From positions 26,592,258-26,656,257 of the forward strand of contig CM055817.1 in the NCBI GenBank assembly GCA_029582265.1: DNA of 64,000 bases, read 5' to 3'. Source of the DNA: Zoroaster sp. YZ-2022. Taxonomy: Eukaryota; Echinodermata; Asteroidea; Forcipulatida; Zoroasteridae. Shown one piece after another: positions 10,977-22,933 of this stretch (positions within the stretch are counted from its first letter, which is position 1; each line of letters opens with the position of its first letter). Both the position numbers and the translations under genes were made by a program. Under the pieces are notes generated by a model. It was given only the letters and a program-made list of their open reading frames with translations, ran no database searches and was not told the origin of the DNA.

Positions 10977-13835
10977 CTATTCATCATCTATAAATATGAA
11001 AGAGCAACACACAAAAATATCAATTATGATTTTTGACGTCAATTTTTTTTTTTTGATATTTAAATGTTTAACTTTAGACTGTCTTTGTATTATTTGGTCA
11101 TTCACTATGGGTGCAGCCGTTTTTATAATAACGAACAATTTTACAAAAATACCTCTGAAGTATATGAACAATCCATTGTTCGGTGATGGTGATTGGTTTC
11201 TCGCATCAAATAGAAGATCCACCCCAAATACATTATCTGGACCATAAGAGTGGTTGAAACACATGGCGTTGCTTTTTGTAATACAGTCATAATTGTTTTA
11301 AAACTGACCAGTCTCAAATTTCCCTTGTGCTTAATTGTTGACAACTGATTTAGTTCAGTGAGCACACACTCCTCTCCCCTACTCAAAGGATCCCAGTTCT
11401 ACCAATTACCGCCTGCAACGCTACAACGAACTAATCCTCCAGCAGTCTATTTCAGCAGTACCATCTCCAAGAGTCTGTCATTCTCTTGAAGACGATCAGA
11501 GCATCTCGATCGAAACGTCGAGTTGTAACAACCAGTTCTTTTCTGAATTACTTAAGCTCAAATCAAGTCATTACTTAAAGCTCAAATTTACTGCCTTTTA
11601 ACTTTTAGTGCAATTTATGGTTCACTAGCCATAATCTGATGTGGAGGATTCATGGTTGCTATGGCAACTGTTCATTCAACTGATTTTCTGCATTTCCGTG
11701 GAAAATACACAGACAATTATTGTCATTATATATGGCTACTTCCAATGCAATCTGGGAATGCAATGTGGCCGACATTACGTGAAAATTATGTATCTTTTAT
11801 TTTAGTACTATCTATACTGAGCAACAATATTTTGGTAAAAACTCCAGCTATTATGTTATTGGCCCAAAATTTAACAATTTATAATTTTGATTGTATTAGA
11901 TTACAGTGATAATTTAAAGCCCATAATTATATACTATTTAGTAGTCTTAAAAACATAAATAATCACAGCTTAATTTGTGGAAAGTTGGTGGTGATATCAA
12001 ATAAATCATTTCGCGAGTGACTTTTTTATCACCTGGAGACGGACATTCCAAATTGGAATTAATAGTAACAATCTGAATGCCCGTTCATTATTCGTTATTA
12101 AAGACACAATGGAATTAGATGAAAGTGCAACATATTGGTATGGATGTATAAACATTCACCAAAGGATGTATACTGGCATTAATTGCAATTGATAATTATG
12201 TGATGTATTTTGCTTTAAAAAAAGTATGCCAATTTTGATGAATTTTTGGTTAAAATGCTATACTTTGCTGAAATGAAGAGGGCGCTTAATCGGACTCCAG
12301 GACAATTTAAAATAACTATGACGCTCGAATTGCCGAACTCAATTTATTCGAATTCGACAGGACATGAGAGCTGTACGTTTGAAACGGGCCTGATATATCA
12401 GTTGTAATTAAATACTAATTACATTACATCTACCCATGATAGATAAAATTATATTGAAATGTTTGCCATCTTTGAAATTACAAAATATTCCATAAATCAG
12501 TTTACCTGTATACCGTTCCTGCCGAGTCTCTCGCCAAGATTTCCGTGTCGTTTTCTTGAAGAAAATCCGGCAGAAGACTAAAACAGTAGTCCGAGTTCAC
12601 ATCACAGTCTCCATAATTATCTGAACAATTTTATAAAATATCGGACTTTAATTTAATAAGCCACTCCCAGAAAATTTGACGTTAACATACTTAATAAGTT
12701 TACTGCAACTTTCCGCTCCGTGCATGATTCGTTGAGGGCGCACATCACATTCCTGCTTGTTGACTGGGCATCACATATCGCTGGTAAGCGTGCGGTAGTG
12801 ATTAGTTTTGTCTTCAAGTGTTATCAGTTACCAACAAAAAGTTCCTGATGCATATATATATATATATAAAGTATTTAATGCGTATACGGACTGTTGGGCT
12901 TTGTGAACACAATTCTGTAAAATGGCACCAACAAGTGCGATGAACTCACTTGAGCGCTACGACATACAGTGTACACAGTTTTGTTATCAACGAAAATATA
13001 ATTTTGTGAAACCTCTATATTTTGTTTGTTTGTTTGATTTTTAGTTGGATTTGTTTTTACAACATAATTACTTCATACATCTACATTTACACAAAGTTGC
13101 ACGGTGACGGGCCTAAAATTATTACTTTTGCAATAATTATCGCTTTGCTAACTCTCTCTTCGTGAAAACGGAAAAACCTAGTTTTCAGAAATGTTCCCTT
13201 GTAGCGTGCTTGCAAAACCAGAATATACGAGTACCACGGAAACACAATTTGAGATGTTGTGTTAGGCAAATCTGTTTAAAATGTTTTTACGAAAGGGCAA
13301 TTATATATATTTTTTTAAAATCAATTACGCCGTAATGAATTGTTCTTTGGCATAAGTTTGAATTATGTACTTCCACACATATACACAGTGTATTAATATA
13401 TTTCGTTAAGAATTATAGATTGATGAAATTCTTGCGTCTGGTGATAAACAATTTGTTTGATTTTACCGTTACACCGACGTATATATAAAGCACTGCATAC
13501 TCAGTGCTTTCTGAGTGTATGTGAAAGAAATACTCGTTTAAAAATAATAGTAATTTCAAAAAAGAAAGGAAATTAAAATTTGATTTTCTCGTAGCTTGCT
13601 TTTTAATTGTCCCGTCGTGAAAATGGCGAGGAAATTTTTAGCACCGTTTAACAGTACTTTAGTGTATTTATGGTGGAATACTTTCTGAAATTGTCATGAT
13701 CATGTACCATAAATACCTTCCATGTATTTTTACCTTGCAGTACATCGGTGACTGATATTGGCCAGCTGGTGTTTGCCTTGTACCACCAGAACAGTCTCCA
13801 TCTAGCATTGTCTTCGTTAATCACAGGGTAGTCAG
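10977..13835 (-). pseudogene. Family copy B: deleted pseudogene
   Basis: Minus-strand copy with exon 4 (13835-13734, 102 nt, aromatic motif WRLFWWYKANTSW), exon 5 (12620-12506, 115 nt, NYGDCDVNSDYCF), the 3' part of exon 7 (to 11153) and the micro-exon DDE-stop (10987-10977). Comparison with copy C shows that the equivalent of about 14307-15059 is missing: all of exon 6 and the 5' half of exon 7 are deleted, with the junction near 11266. No Thr-rich exon or start is seen. The remaining exons are open, so the deletion is probably recent. It lies tandem and head-to-tail with gene C, whose introns it shares almost base for base. Confidence 0.85.
11335..11545 (+). mobile_element. Penelope-like family 1 fragment in copy B
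   Basis: Plus-strand 3' end fragment ending in the family word GATCGAAACGTCGAGTTG. It matches the reverse complement of 4985-5220 and 38870-39080. The same insertion is in gene C intron 5 at 15125-15325, so it predates the B/C duplication. Confidence 0.7.
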
Positions 13836-14008
13836 CTGACCAAAGCAAACAAAAACAAAACAAATTAGAACGAATCTTAAATATCTAAAGCCCTATTTTA
13901 CTATGCCGTGTGTTGTCTTATGTGCTGCAACATGAACATGACTGTATGACATCATACCACTCCAGCGACAACCATCACAAACACTCGATGTTGACATATT
14001 TAGCAAGT

Positions 14009-16746
14009 CTATTCATCATCTAGAAATATGAAAGAGCAACACACACAAATATCAATTATGATTTTTGACGTCACTGGTTCCAGTTGATGTTTAAATATTT
14101 AACTTTTGTCTGTCTGTATTATATGGTCATTCACTATGGGTGAAGGCGTTTTGATTGTAACAAACAATTGAACAAAAATACCTCTGAAGTATATGAACAA
14201 TCCATTGTTCGGTGATGGTGATTGGTTTTCCGCATCAAACAGAAGATCCACCCCAGATACATTATCTGGACCATAAGAGTGGTTGAAACACATGGTGTGA
14301 CCAAGGCTAAGTGACGTATAATTATCACAGTTATCATCATCTAACTGAACAGACATCACACCATGTTCCTCGCGATAGTGGAATGAGTCTTGATCTTTTA
14401 TAGGTTTCGGACCTGAGAAGAGAAATTCACAGACTAAAATGCATTTCTCCATTGTGTTTAGTTAAGGGAATAATACGGCCAATACAAATGTTCCTACGAG
14501 ATACGAACGCCTCATGACGCACTACATTTAGGTTCAAATTTGTATCTGTCAGTATTTATAATAAAACACATATTTTACAAATAATAAAAACAGATATTAT
14601 TTTATTTTTATTATGTTTTTTTTATTGTCAGTGTAGACACATTTGGCATAAAATATGCTAGTAGAAAATACAATAGAATGACGTTATAGTTTTTCTGCTC
14701 TGAAAAGAAACATGAGAAGACGATTATAGGAGACGTTGTCCTGACCGTCCTCTCCTCCATAAATTTAATATTTAGGCAAAGACATGTCAAAGAGTGTCCA
14801 TGGGACATGCTGCATGCGCACTGACAGATGCAGCCATTCACAGTCTGATATCGAATATAAATTAAGCGATACTTACCACTGACATTTTTAGGGTTCCACA
14901 CATTTCCATTTTGTATCTGTACCTCTACGTGATCGTGGAAAGCCTCCCATACAGCGTGAGAGACATTGTTGCTAGAATCAAATGTCCACCTTTAAGGGTG
15001 AACAGTGTCAGTATTAATTTTGGAACTGAATGCTAATTAATACGTTTTCACAGACTATATTGCTTTTTGTAATACAGTCATAATTGTTTTAAAATTGATA
15101 AGGCTCAAATTTCCCTTGTGCTTGTTGAACTGATTCAGTTCAGTGAGCACACACTCCTCTCCCCCACTCAAAGGATCCCAGTTCTACCGATTCCCGCCTG
15201 CAACGCTACAACAAACTAATCCTACAGCAGTCTACTTCAGCAGTACCATCTCCAAGAGTCTGTCATTCTCTTGAAGACGATCAGAGCATATCGTTCGAAA
15301 CGTCCAGTTGTAACCACCAGTTCTTTTCTAATTACGAGGTAATTGAGAATGTCCATGTTGTTACTGCAAACAGTCTTTAATTAGGCTCAAATTTATTGAC
15401 TTTTGCCCATTAACTTTTAGTGCAATGTATGGTTCACTAGCCATAACCTTACGTGGAGGTTTCATGGTTGCTATGGCAACTGTCCATTCAACTGATTTTC
15501 TGCAACTGATTTTCCGTGTAAATACGCAGACAGTTATTGTTCTTGTCATCATTATATTTGGCTACTTCCAATGCAATCTGGGAATCCAATGTGGCCGACA
15601 TTACGCGATAATTCTATGTCCTTTATTTTAGTACCATCTATACTGAACAACAATATTTTGGTAAAAACTATTGTGTTGTTGGCCCAAAATTTACCAATTT
15701 ATAATCTTGATTATATTAGATTACAGTGATAATTTAAAGCCCATAATTATACACTATTTAGTAGTCTTGAACAGCATAAATAATCACAGCTTTATTTGTG
15801 GAAAGTTGGTGATGATATCAAATAAATGTAATCATTTTGAGAATGACTTTTTTTTCTCCTGGAGACGGACATTCCACATTGGAATTAACAGTAACAATCT
15901 AAATGCCCGTTCACTATTCGTTATTAAAGACACAATGGAATTAGTTGAAACTGCAACGTATTGGTATGTATGCATGACATTTACCAAAGAATGTAATGCG
16001 ATGTATTTTACTTTAAAAAAACGTTTGTTGATGAAATGTTTGTTAAAATGTTATATTTTATTCGAATTCGACACGACATGAGAGCTGTACGTTTGAAACG
16101 GGCCTGACATATCAGTTGTAATGAAATTCTAATTACATTACATATAGCCATGATGGATACAATTATATTGAAATGTTTGCCATCTTTGAAATGACAAAAT
16201 TTTTCATAAATCAGTTTACCTGTATACAGTTACAGCCGAGTCTCTCGCCAAGATCTCAGTGTCGTTTTCTTGAAGAAAATCCGGTAAACGACTAAAACAG
16301 TAGTCCACGTTCACATCACATTCTCCATAATTATCTGAAAAATTGTATACAATATCGGACTGTAATTTCATAAGCTACTCCCAGAACATTTGACGTTAAC
16401 ATTCTTAATAAGTTTACTGCAGCTTTTCGCTCCGTGCATGATTCATTGAGGGCGCACATCACATTCCTGCTTGTTGACAGGACACCACATATGCGGTAGT
16501 GATTCGTTTTGTGTTCAAGTGTTATCAGTTACCAATAAAAAGTTCCTGCTGCATATCTATAAAGTATTTAATGCGTGTACGGACTGTTGGGCTTTGTTAA
16601 CACAATTCTATAAAATGGCACCAACAAGTGCGATGAACTCACTTGAGCGCTACGACATATAATAATAATAATAATAATAATAATAACAGGCATTTATTTT
16701 AATTTTTTTTTGTATTTATTTATTATTTTTTTTTTTTTTTTAAGTA

Positions 16747-16794
<48 letters not shown>

Positions 16795-19700
16795 ATTTCT
16801 ATCTTTCTTTTTTTATAGTGCCCATTTTAATTTGTCTTCTTTTGTGGTTTTATGTATTGTCTAATGGCAGTCGGAAAACAACTCGATAGTAATTAAGTTT
16901 ACTTTTTTGTAATCCTTCAGGTGTGCCATTTGTCCTGTCTTTAAAATGTTTATTGTCTAATCAAGTTGTGTATATTTATTAATTCTTGCCTCTTGTTTAA
17001 TATGTATTTTATTTATAATGTCTGTATTTTAATGTTTTTACCTGAGAAATTAATAAATGAAATGAAAATATTGCGCTTTTCCAAAGCATGATCAAAGCGC
17101 ATAACAAAAGAATTGGGAAAATTTAAACGGGCACGAACATAACAAAACAAAATCTAAAGTGTACACATTAGAAAACAAATAAGTCTTAAGTTTACTCTTA
17201 AATGTTACTACACAAGAAGAATCACGGACAATAATGGGGAGACCGTTCCAAAGTTCAGCAGCAGAGTGTGAGAAGGCATGTTTGCCATAAGATAATCTGG
17301 ACTTATGAATGGTAAGCCGAGTTCTATCAGAGGAAGAACGGAGTCCTTGACGGTTGCTTTGGTGAAGATGAAACATATCAGAGAGATAAGGTGGAGCAAT
17401 GTCATTCAAGCATTTGAAAACATATAACAAAGTTTTAAACTGGATACGTTTCTCAATGGGTAGCCAGTGTAGTTGAGCAAGTAAGGGAGATCCATGAGCT
17501 CTGCAGCAGTTAACGGCGAGAACAAGTTTGGCAGCTCTGTATTGAATACCAGTGAGACGTTTAAGATGTGCTTTGGTGATGCCATAAAGTAGAGAGTTAC
17601 AATAGTCTAGACGAGAAGTGACAAGACAACGAACCACATGGTGACAAGTATCATGATCAATGTATTTTCTAATCCTTGCAATGTTGCGCAGATGGTAATT
17701 AGTAGAGCTACATATTGAATTGACTTGAGATGACATTGACATGACAGGGTCAAACATGACACCCAGATTCCGAATATTGGTTGAGGGGGTTACTGTAGCA
17801 TTTCCAATGTTCAGAAAAACATCTTGAACATGTGATAAATTGTTCTCAGAGACATACAGTGTACACAGTTTTGTTATCAACGAAAATATAATCTTGTGAA
17901 ACCTCTATATTTTGTTTGTTTGATTTTTAGTTGGAAATATGTTTACAACATGAAACTTTATGGATATCTACACTGCCACAAAGTTGCACGGTGACGGGCC
18001 CTAAAATTATTACTTTTGCAATAATTATCGCTTTACTAACTGTCTCTTCGTGAAAACGGAAAAACCTAGTTTGCAGAAATGTTCCCTTGTAGCGTGCTTG
18101 CAAAACCAGAATAAACATGTACCACGGAAACACAATTTGAGCTGTTGTATTAGGCAAATCAGTTTAAAGTGTTTTTACGAAAGGGCGATTATGTACTTTC
18201 ACACATATACACAGTGTATTAATATATTGCATTAAGAATTTTAGATTGATGAAATTCTTGTGTCTGGTGATAAACAATTGGTTTGATTTTACCCTTACAC
18301 CGACGTATGTATGAGGCAGTGTATACTGAGTGCTTACTGCGTGTCTGTGAAAATAATCGTTTAAAAATAATAGTTTCAAAAATCAACTTAATATTTGATT
18401 TTCTCGTAACTTGCTTTTTAATTATCCTGTCGTGAAAATGGTGAGGATATTTTCAGCATCGTTTGCAGGTACTTTAGTGTATTAATGGTTGAATCCTTGC
18501 TGATATTATCATGATCATTTGCCATAAAGAGCTTCCATGTATATTTACCTTGCAGTACATCAGTGACTGATATTGGCCAGCTGGTGTTTACCTTGTACCA
18601 CCAGAATAGTCTCCATCTAGCACCGTCTTCGTTAATCACAGGGTAGTCAGCTGACCAAAACAAATAAAAAACAAAACAAATTAGAACCAATCATAAATAT
18701 CTAAAACATTTTTAAATAGTCATATAGAAAAATACCACTATCATCAGTTTTTGTTTGTTTTATGTATTTATTTTATTTTAATTAATTGTTTGTTAAAATT
18801 ATGTTGTTATCATATATCTTTAACTTTTTGTCAGAACACTTCCTTCCCAAATAAGTCTCATTTTCAAGCCTAGGCTTTTTATTCGTTCTCAGACCTGAGG
18901 CGAGGGGGGGGGGGGCGCTTGTTATGCCCCCTTTATCTGTACACTGTTCTTGACAATTTGTTTTCCTTCTCAGGAAACTGAGATTCGCAGGAAACCTCGT
19001 AGGCATGTTCGGTTTATCCCATTACTTCCTTACTTTTGTCTGTTGGTCATGAAATTTGTTACACATGTTGTCTTGAGTACAGGCAACAATGCGACGACAT
19101 TTAAAATACCACTAGAAGGCGCTATAAGCAATATTTTGGGTCAATTTGTTCCAAAAACCTGATTTTTAAATATTTTGACCCACAATTGAAATAACATCCA
19201 TGGTACTACTGATGACATAAATGTATACATTGAGCAAAAAAAAGTTGAAAAAGCTTTTTAAAAATCAGATACCCTTTTATGGCCTTAAAGGGTTTTTGAA
19301 ATAGACCGTTTTAACAGTGTAAACAATAAAGTGTGCCTATTGGAGAATATATTTGCCCTTTGTCCAATTTTTTCTGTGTCAATTAAAATAATTAATTCTA
19401 AATTGAGGAGGGTGCCGCGCTCCTCCCATTCCTCCTTATTAGCATAAAATATGTGACGTATACCTAGTAGATTTTAGCACTCGCCCGTGTTAACGTGGCA
19501 CTCTGTGTCATGATTTACTATTCTCTCACGAAGTTTTTAATGTCAACAGTCTTTACTTATCCTCTTCACCATGCAAAGCTTACTTAAGTACATGTTTATT
19601 ACATAAGTCGTGTGTACACACGTTGCGAGCAGTTCATGACTGTTTTATTACCTCGTGGCAACAATGATGGCCAACAATAATGGTTTAAGAAGGCATTCTT

Positions 19701-20418
19701 CCAAACGATGAAAGCCTTTGTTTACTTTGTTCTCTGCTCAGGTGTACGTCACGAATAGCGCCTCCTCGCGTCGTGCAAAATTTGAAACAATGTTTTTCAT
19801 AATTTAATTTTTTTTAAATACACTCAAGACACAAAACAAACTTAAAAGTGTTTTTTATTCAAATCAACTGAAAATAAAAATAATAAAAACAAATAAATTA
19901 AGACAAAGACACACCTCAGTAAAATATAAAATGTTAACGAACCTGAAGTCTGCACTTCTGCTGTAGGTGCTTCGGTCGTCAGAGGCGTCGTAATCTGTCG
20001 AGTCTAAACAAAAACAGTGGATCCAAATAAAAAGGCTATAGTTTTCAATGTTAGTATTTGCCTGTCCACCAAAATGACAAATTCATTTGGCGAGTTTTTA
20101 CTACAAACAAAATAATTTGACTGCATTAGGTTTACTTAAAGATGTATGGCGGATAATTTTCGCAATTTCCGCAGTTTTGCTTGCTTCATTTCGTTTATTT
20201 TGTATTTTTACAAATATGAAAATCTACATCCTTTCAAGCATGGGCTTTTTGTTACCATTATATATCACAAAAGAATGTTTTTTATGTATTTATTATTCTT
20301 TTTTTTAATTTTTTATTTTCCAATGATACTTTAGTTTAATGTTTAGTTTGAACGTTAGTTTAATATAAAACTATGTAACGGAAATAAATTCAAAATCTCC
20401 ACAAAAACTTATATAGTG

Positions 20419-20510
<92 letters not shown>

Positions 20511-22589
20511 GGGTAGCGAGCAAAGAAACATTGGCTGATGCAGGACTCGAACCCACGACCTCTCGAATACCGTACGAGTGCTCTACCAACTGAGCTATTG
20601 CTCTATGGGAACAGGTCAGAGGCCAACCCATATCTGCCAAGTAGCCAGGGATCAAGCCCCGGTCAGATGCAAACAACCTGGGTAACGGCAGTAGCGGGGA
20701 TCACACAACTTGGGACACAAGCCTTTTACGTGGTTGTACACAAAGTAGAAACTGACCTGAGCATTATATAAACGGGTAGTGAGCAAAGAAAAATTGTCGG
20801 ATATATATATATATATGATGATCGCATAACGCGTGAAACTCGGAGTTACAACTACCAGCGTTCCACTAGTTTTACTACAAGTAATCAACAACGCCGTAAG
20901 AGCTGCCATAGCGGTCAACCAGTGGAGGAACTCGACGTCAGTGATAGAGTGGTTCAAGAACATCAAGGAAAAGGACAAGCACACATTCATCAGTTTTGAC
21001 ATTGTTGATTTCTACCCCTCCATATCGGAAAGCCTGCTGAGAAAAGCCATAGCCTTCGCTAAAAAACACGCTCACATCTCCCAACAAGACACCAAGATCA
21101 TCATGCACGCGAGGGAGTCTCTACTATTCGACAAAGGCACGCCATGGAGGAAAAAAGGCAACAATGACCTCTTCGACGTAACAATGGGCAGCTACGACGG
21201 GGCTGAGGTATGCGAGTTGGTAGGCCTCTACATCCTGGACACCTTATCAAAACAGTATGGGAAAGAAGGAATTGGACTCTACAGGGACGACGGCTTGGCA
21301 GTCTTCAAAAACATCACCGGCAGCAGAGCCGACCGAATCAGGAAGGACATAACAAAGTTATTCAAGGAACTCGGCCTAAGCATCACAATCGACGGTAACC
21401 TAAAGATCACGAACTTTCTCGACATCACCTTCAATCTGAGCAACGGCAAGCACTACCCCTTCCGGAAACCAAACGACCGACCCATGTACATCCACAAGCA
21501 GTCTAACCACCCGCCTAACATCATCAAGAACCTACCCGCCTCCATCAGCCGACGCATATCGGGCATCTCGCACGATGAAGACATCTTCAAGAAAGCCTCC
21601 CCAGCTTACGAGGACGCACTAAGATCCAGCGGATACACGGAAGGCCTCACCTACATCGATAGCCAACCTACTAAGGAAAAACGGAACAGGCAGCGCAACG
21701 TCATCTGGTTCAACCCTCCATTCAGCAAAAACGTGACAACAAACATTGGCGGTATATTCCTGAAACTCATCGCCAAGCACTTCCCGAGGAACTCCAAACT
21801 CAACAAGATATTCAACAGGAACACGGTCAAGATCAGTTACAGCTGCATGCCCAACATCGCCAGTATCATCAAGGCACACAACAAACAAGTCTCATCGAAC
21901 GACAAAGGGACCGACCGTAAGGACTGCAACTGCCGCAAGAAAGACCTATGCCCTCTACAAGGAAAGTGCCAGTCCAGCAACATCATCTACAATGCCGAAG
22001 TTAAGCAACCAAACAACTCTCATCTGTACATAGGTCTCACCGCGCCTCCATTCAAGCTAAGATACGGCAACCACACACAGTCTTTCAGGCATGAGAAGTA
22101 CCAGAACAGCACGGAACTCTCCAAGCACATTTGGCAATTGAAAAGGAACAAGAAACCATTCACCATCAACTGGTCGGTAGCCTGTAGATCTCAAGCATAC
22201 AACAGTGAATCGAAACGGTGCAACCTTTGCCTCACAGAGAAGCTCTCCATCATAAACGCCGACAAGAGGATACTCCTGAACAAACGACCCGAACTCATAT
22301 CAAAATGCCGCCATGAAAACAAGTTCTACCTCTGCAACTTCAAAAGCGATGACACGTGACGAGGAACAGTACCACGTCAACAAACCACAAACTGCCAACA
22401 AACAAGCTTACACACAAGGCCCGCAAACAATAGGTAATTACCACGCATCATTGAGCGAGTAACCTGTACGTGCGCGTGTAGGCCTATATATATAGGAGTA
22501 ATCACTTGGTGACTATCAGTTGTCTGATGATCGCATAACGCGTGAAACTCGGAGTTACAACTACCAGCGTTCCACTAGTTTTACTACAA

Positions 22590-22659
<70 letters not shown>

Positions 22660-22865
22660 TGAACAAAATTATAAACGCCCCATGTGGCACTTTGAAACTT
22701 TTATTAGCCTTAGAGGTTGCAAAATCATACAAAATTCATTTTGTTGTTCAATATGCTACAGATTACTGTCCGTTAGAACACGATAGTGGCGTCTGGCAAT
22801 CATGGACATGCATGTGGACACGGTGGGGGTCAGGTTGAAACATGGGGCGTTTATATTTTTGCTCA

Positions 22866-22933
<68 letters not shown>

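Larger units (their letters stand above)
20816..22592 (+). mobile_element. Penelope-like element, family 2
   Basis: A 5'-truncated Penelope-like retroelement bounded by a 68-bp direct repeat (20816-20883 and 22525-22592, identical as far as I can read), as expected for Penelope pseudo-LTRs. It is flanked on both sides by (TA)n. One long frame encodes reverse transcriptase plus GIY-YIG endonuclease. Its 3' untranslated region contains a hammerhead ribozyme fold that extends into the right repeat. Confidence 0.88.

Noticed and set aside
17853..17880. Start of the LINE reading frame upstream of 17853
   Set aside because: The empty site in copy B shows that these codons belong to the host intron.
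22520..22838. Open frames across 22520-22838
   Set aside because: They translate (TA)n and MITE ends.
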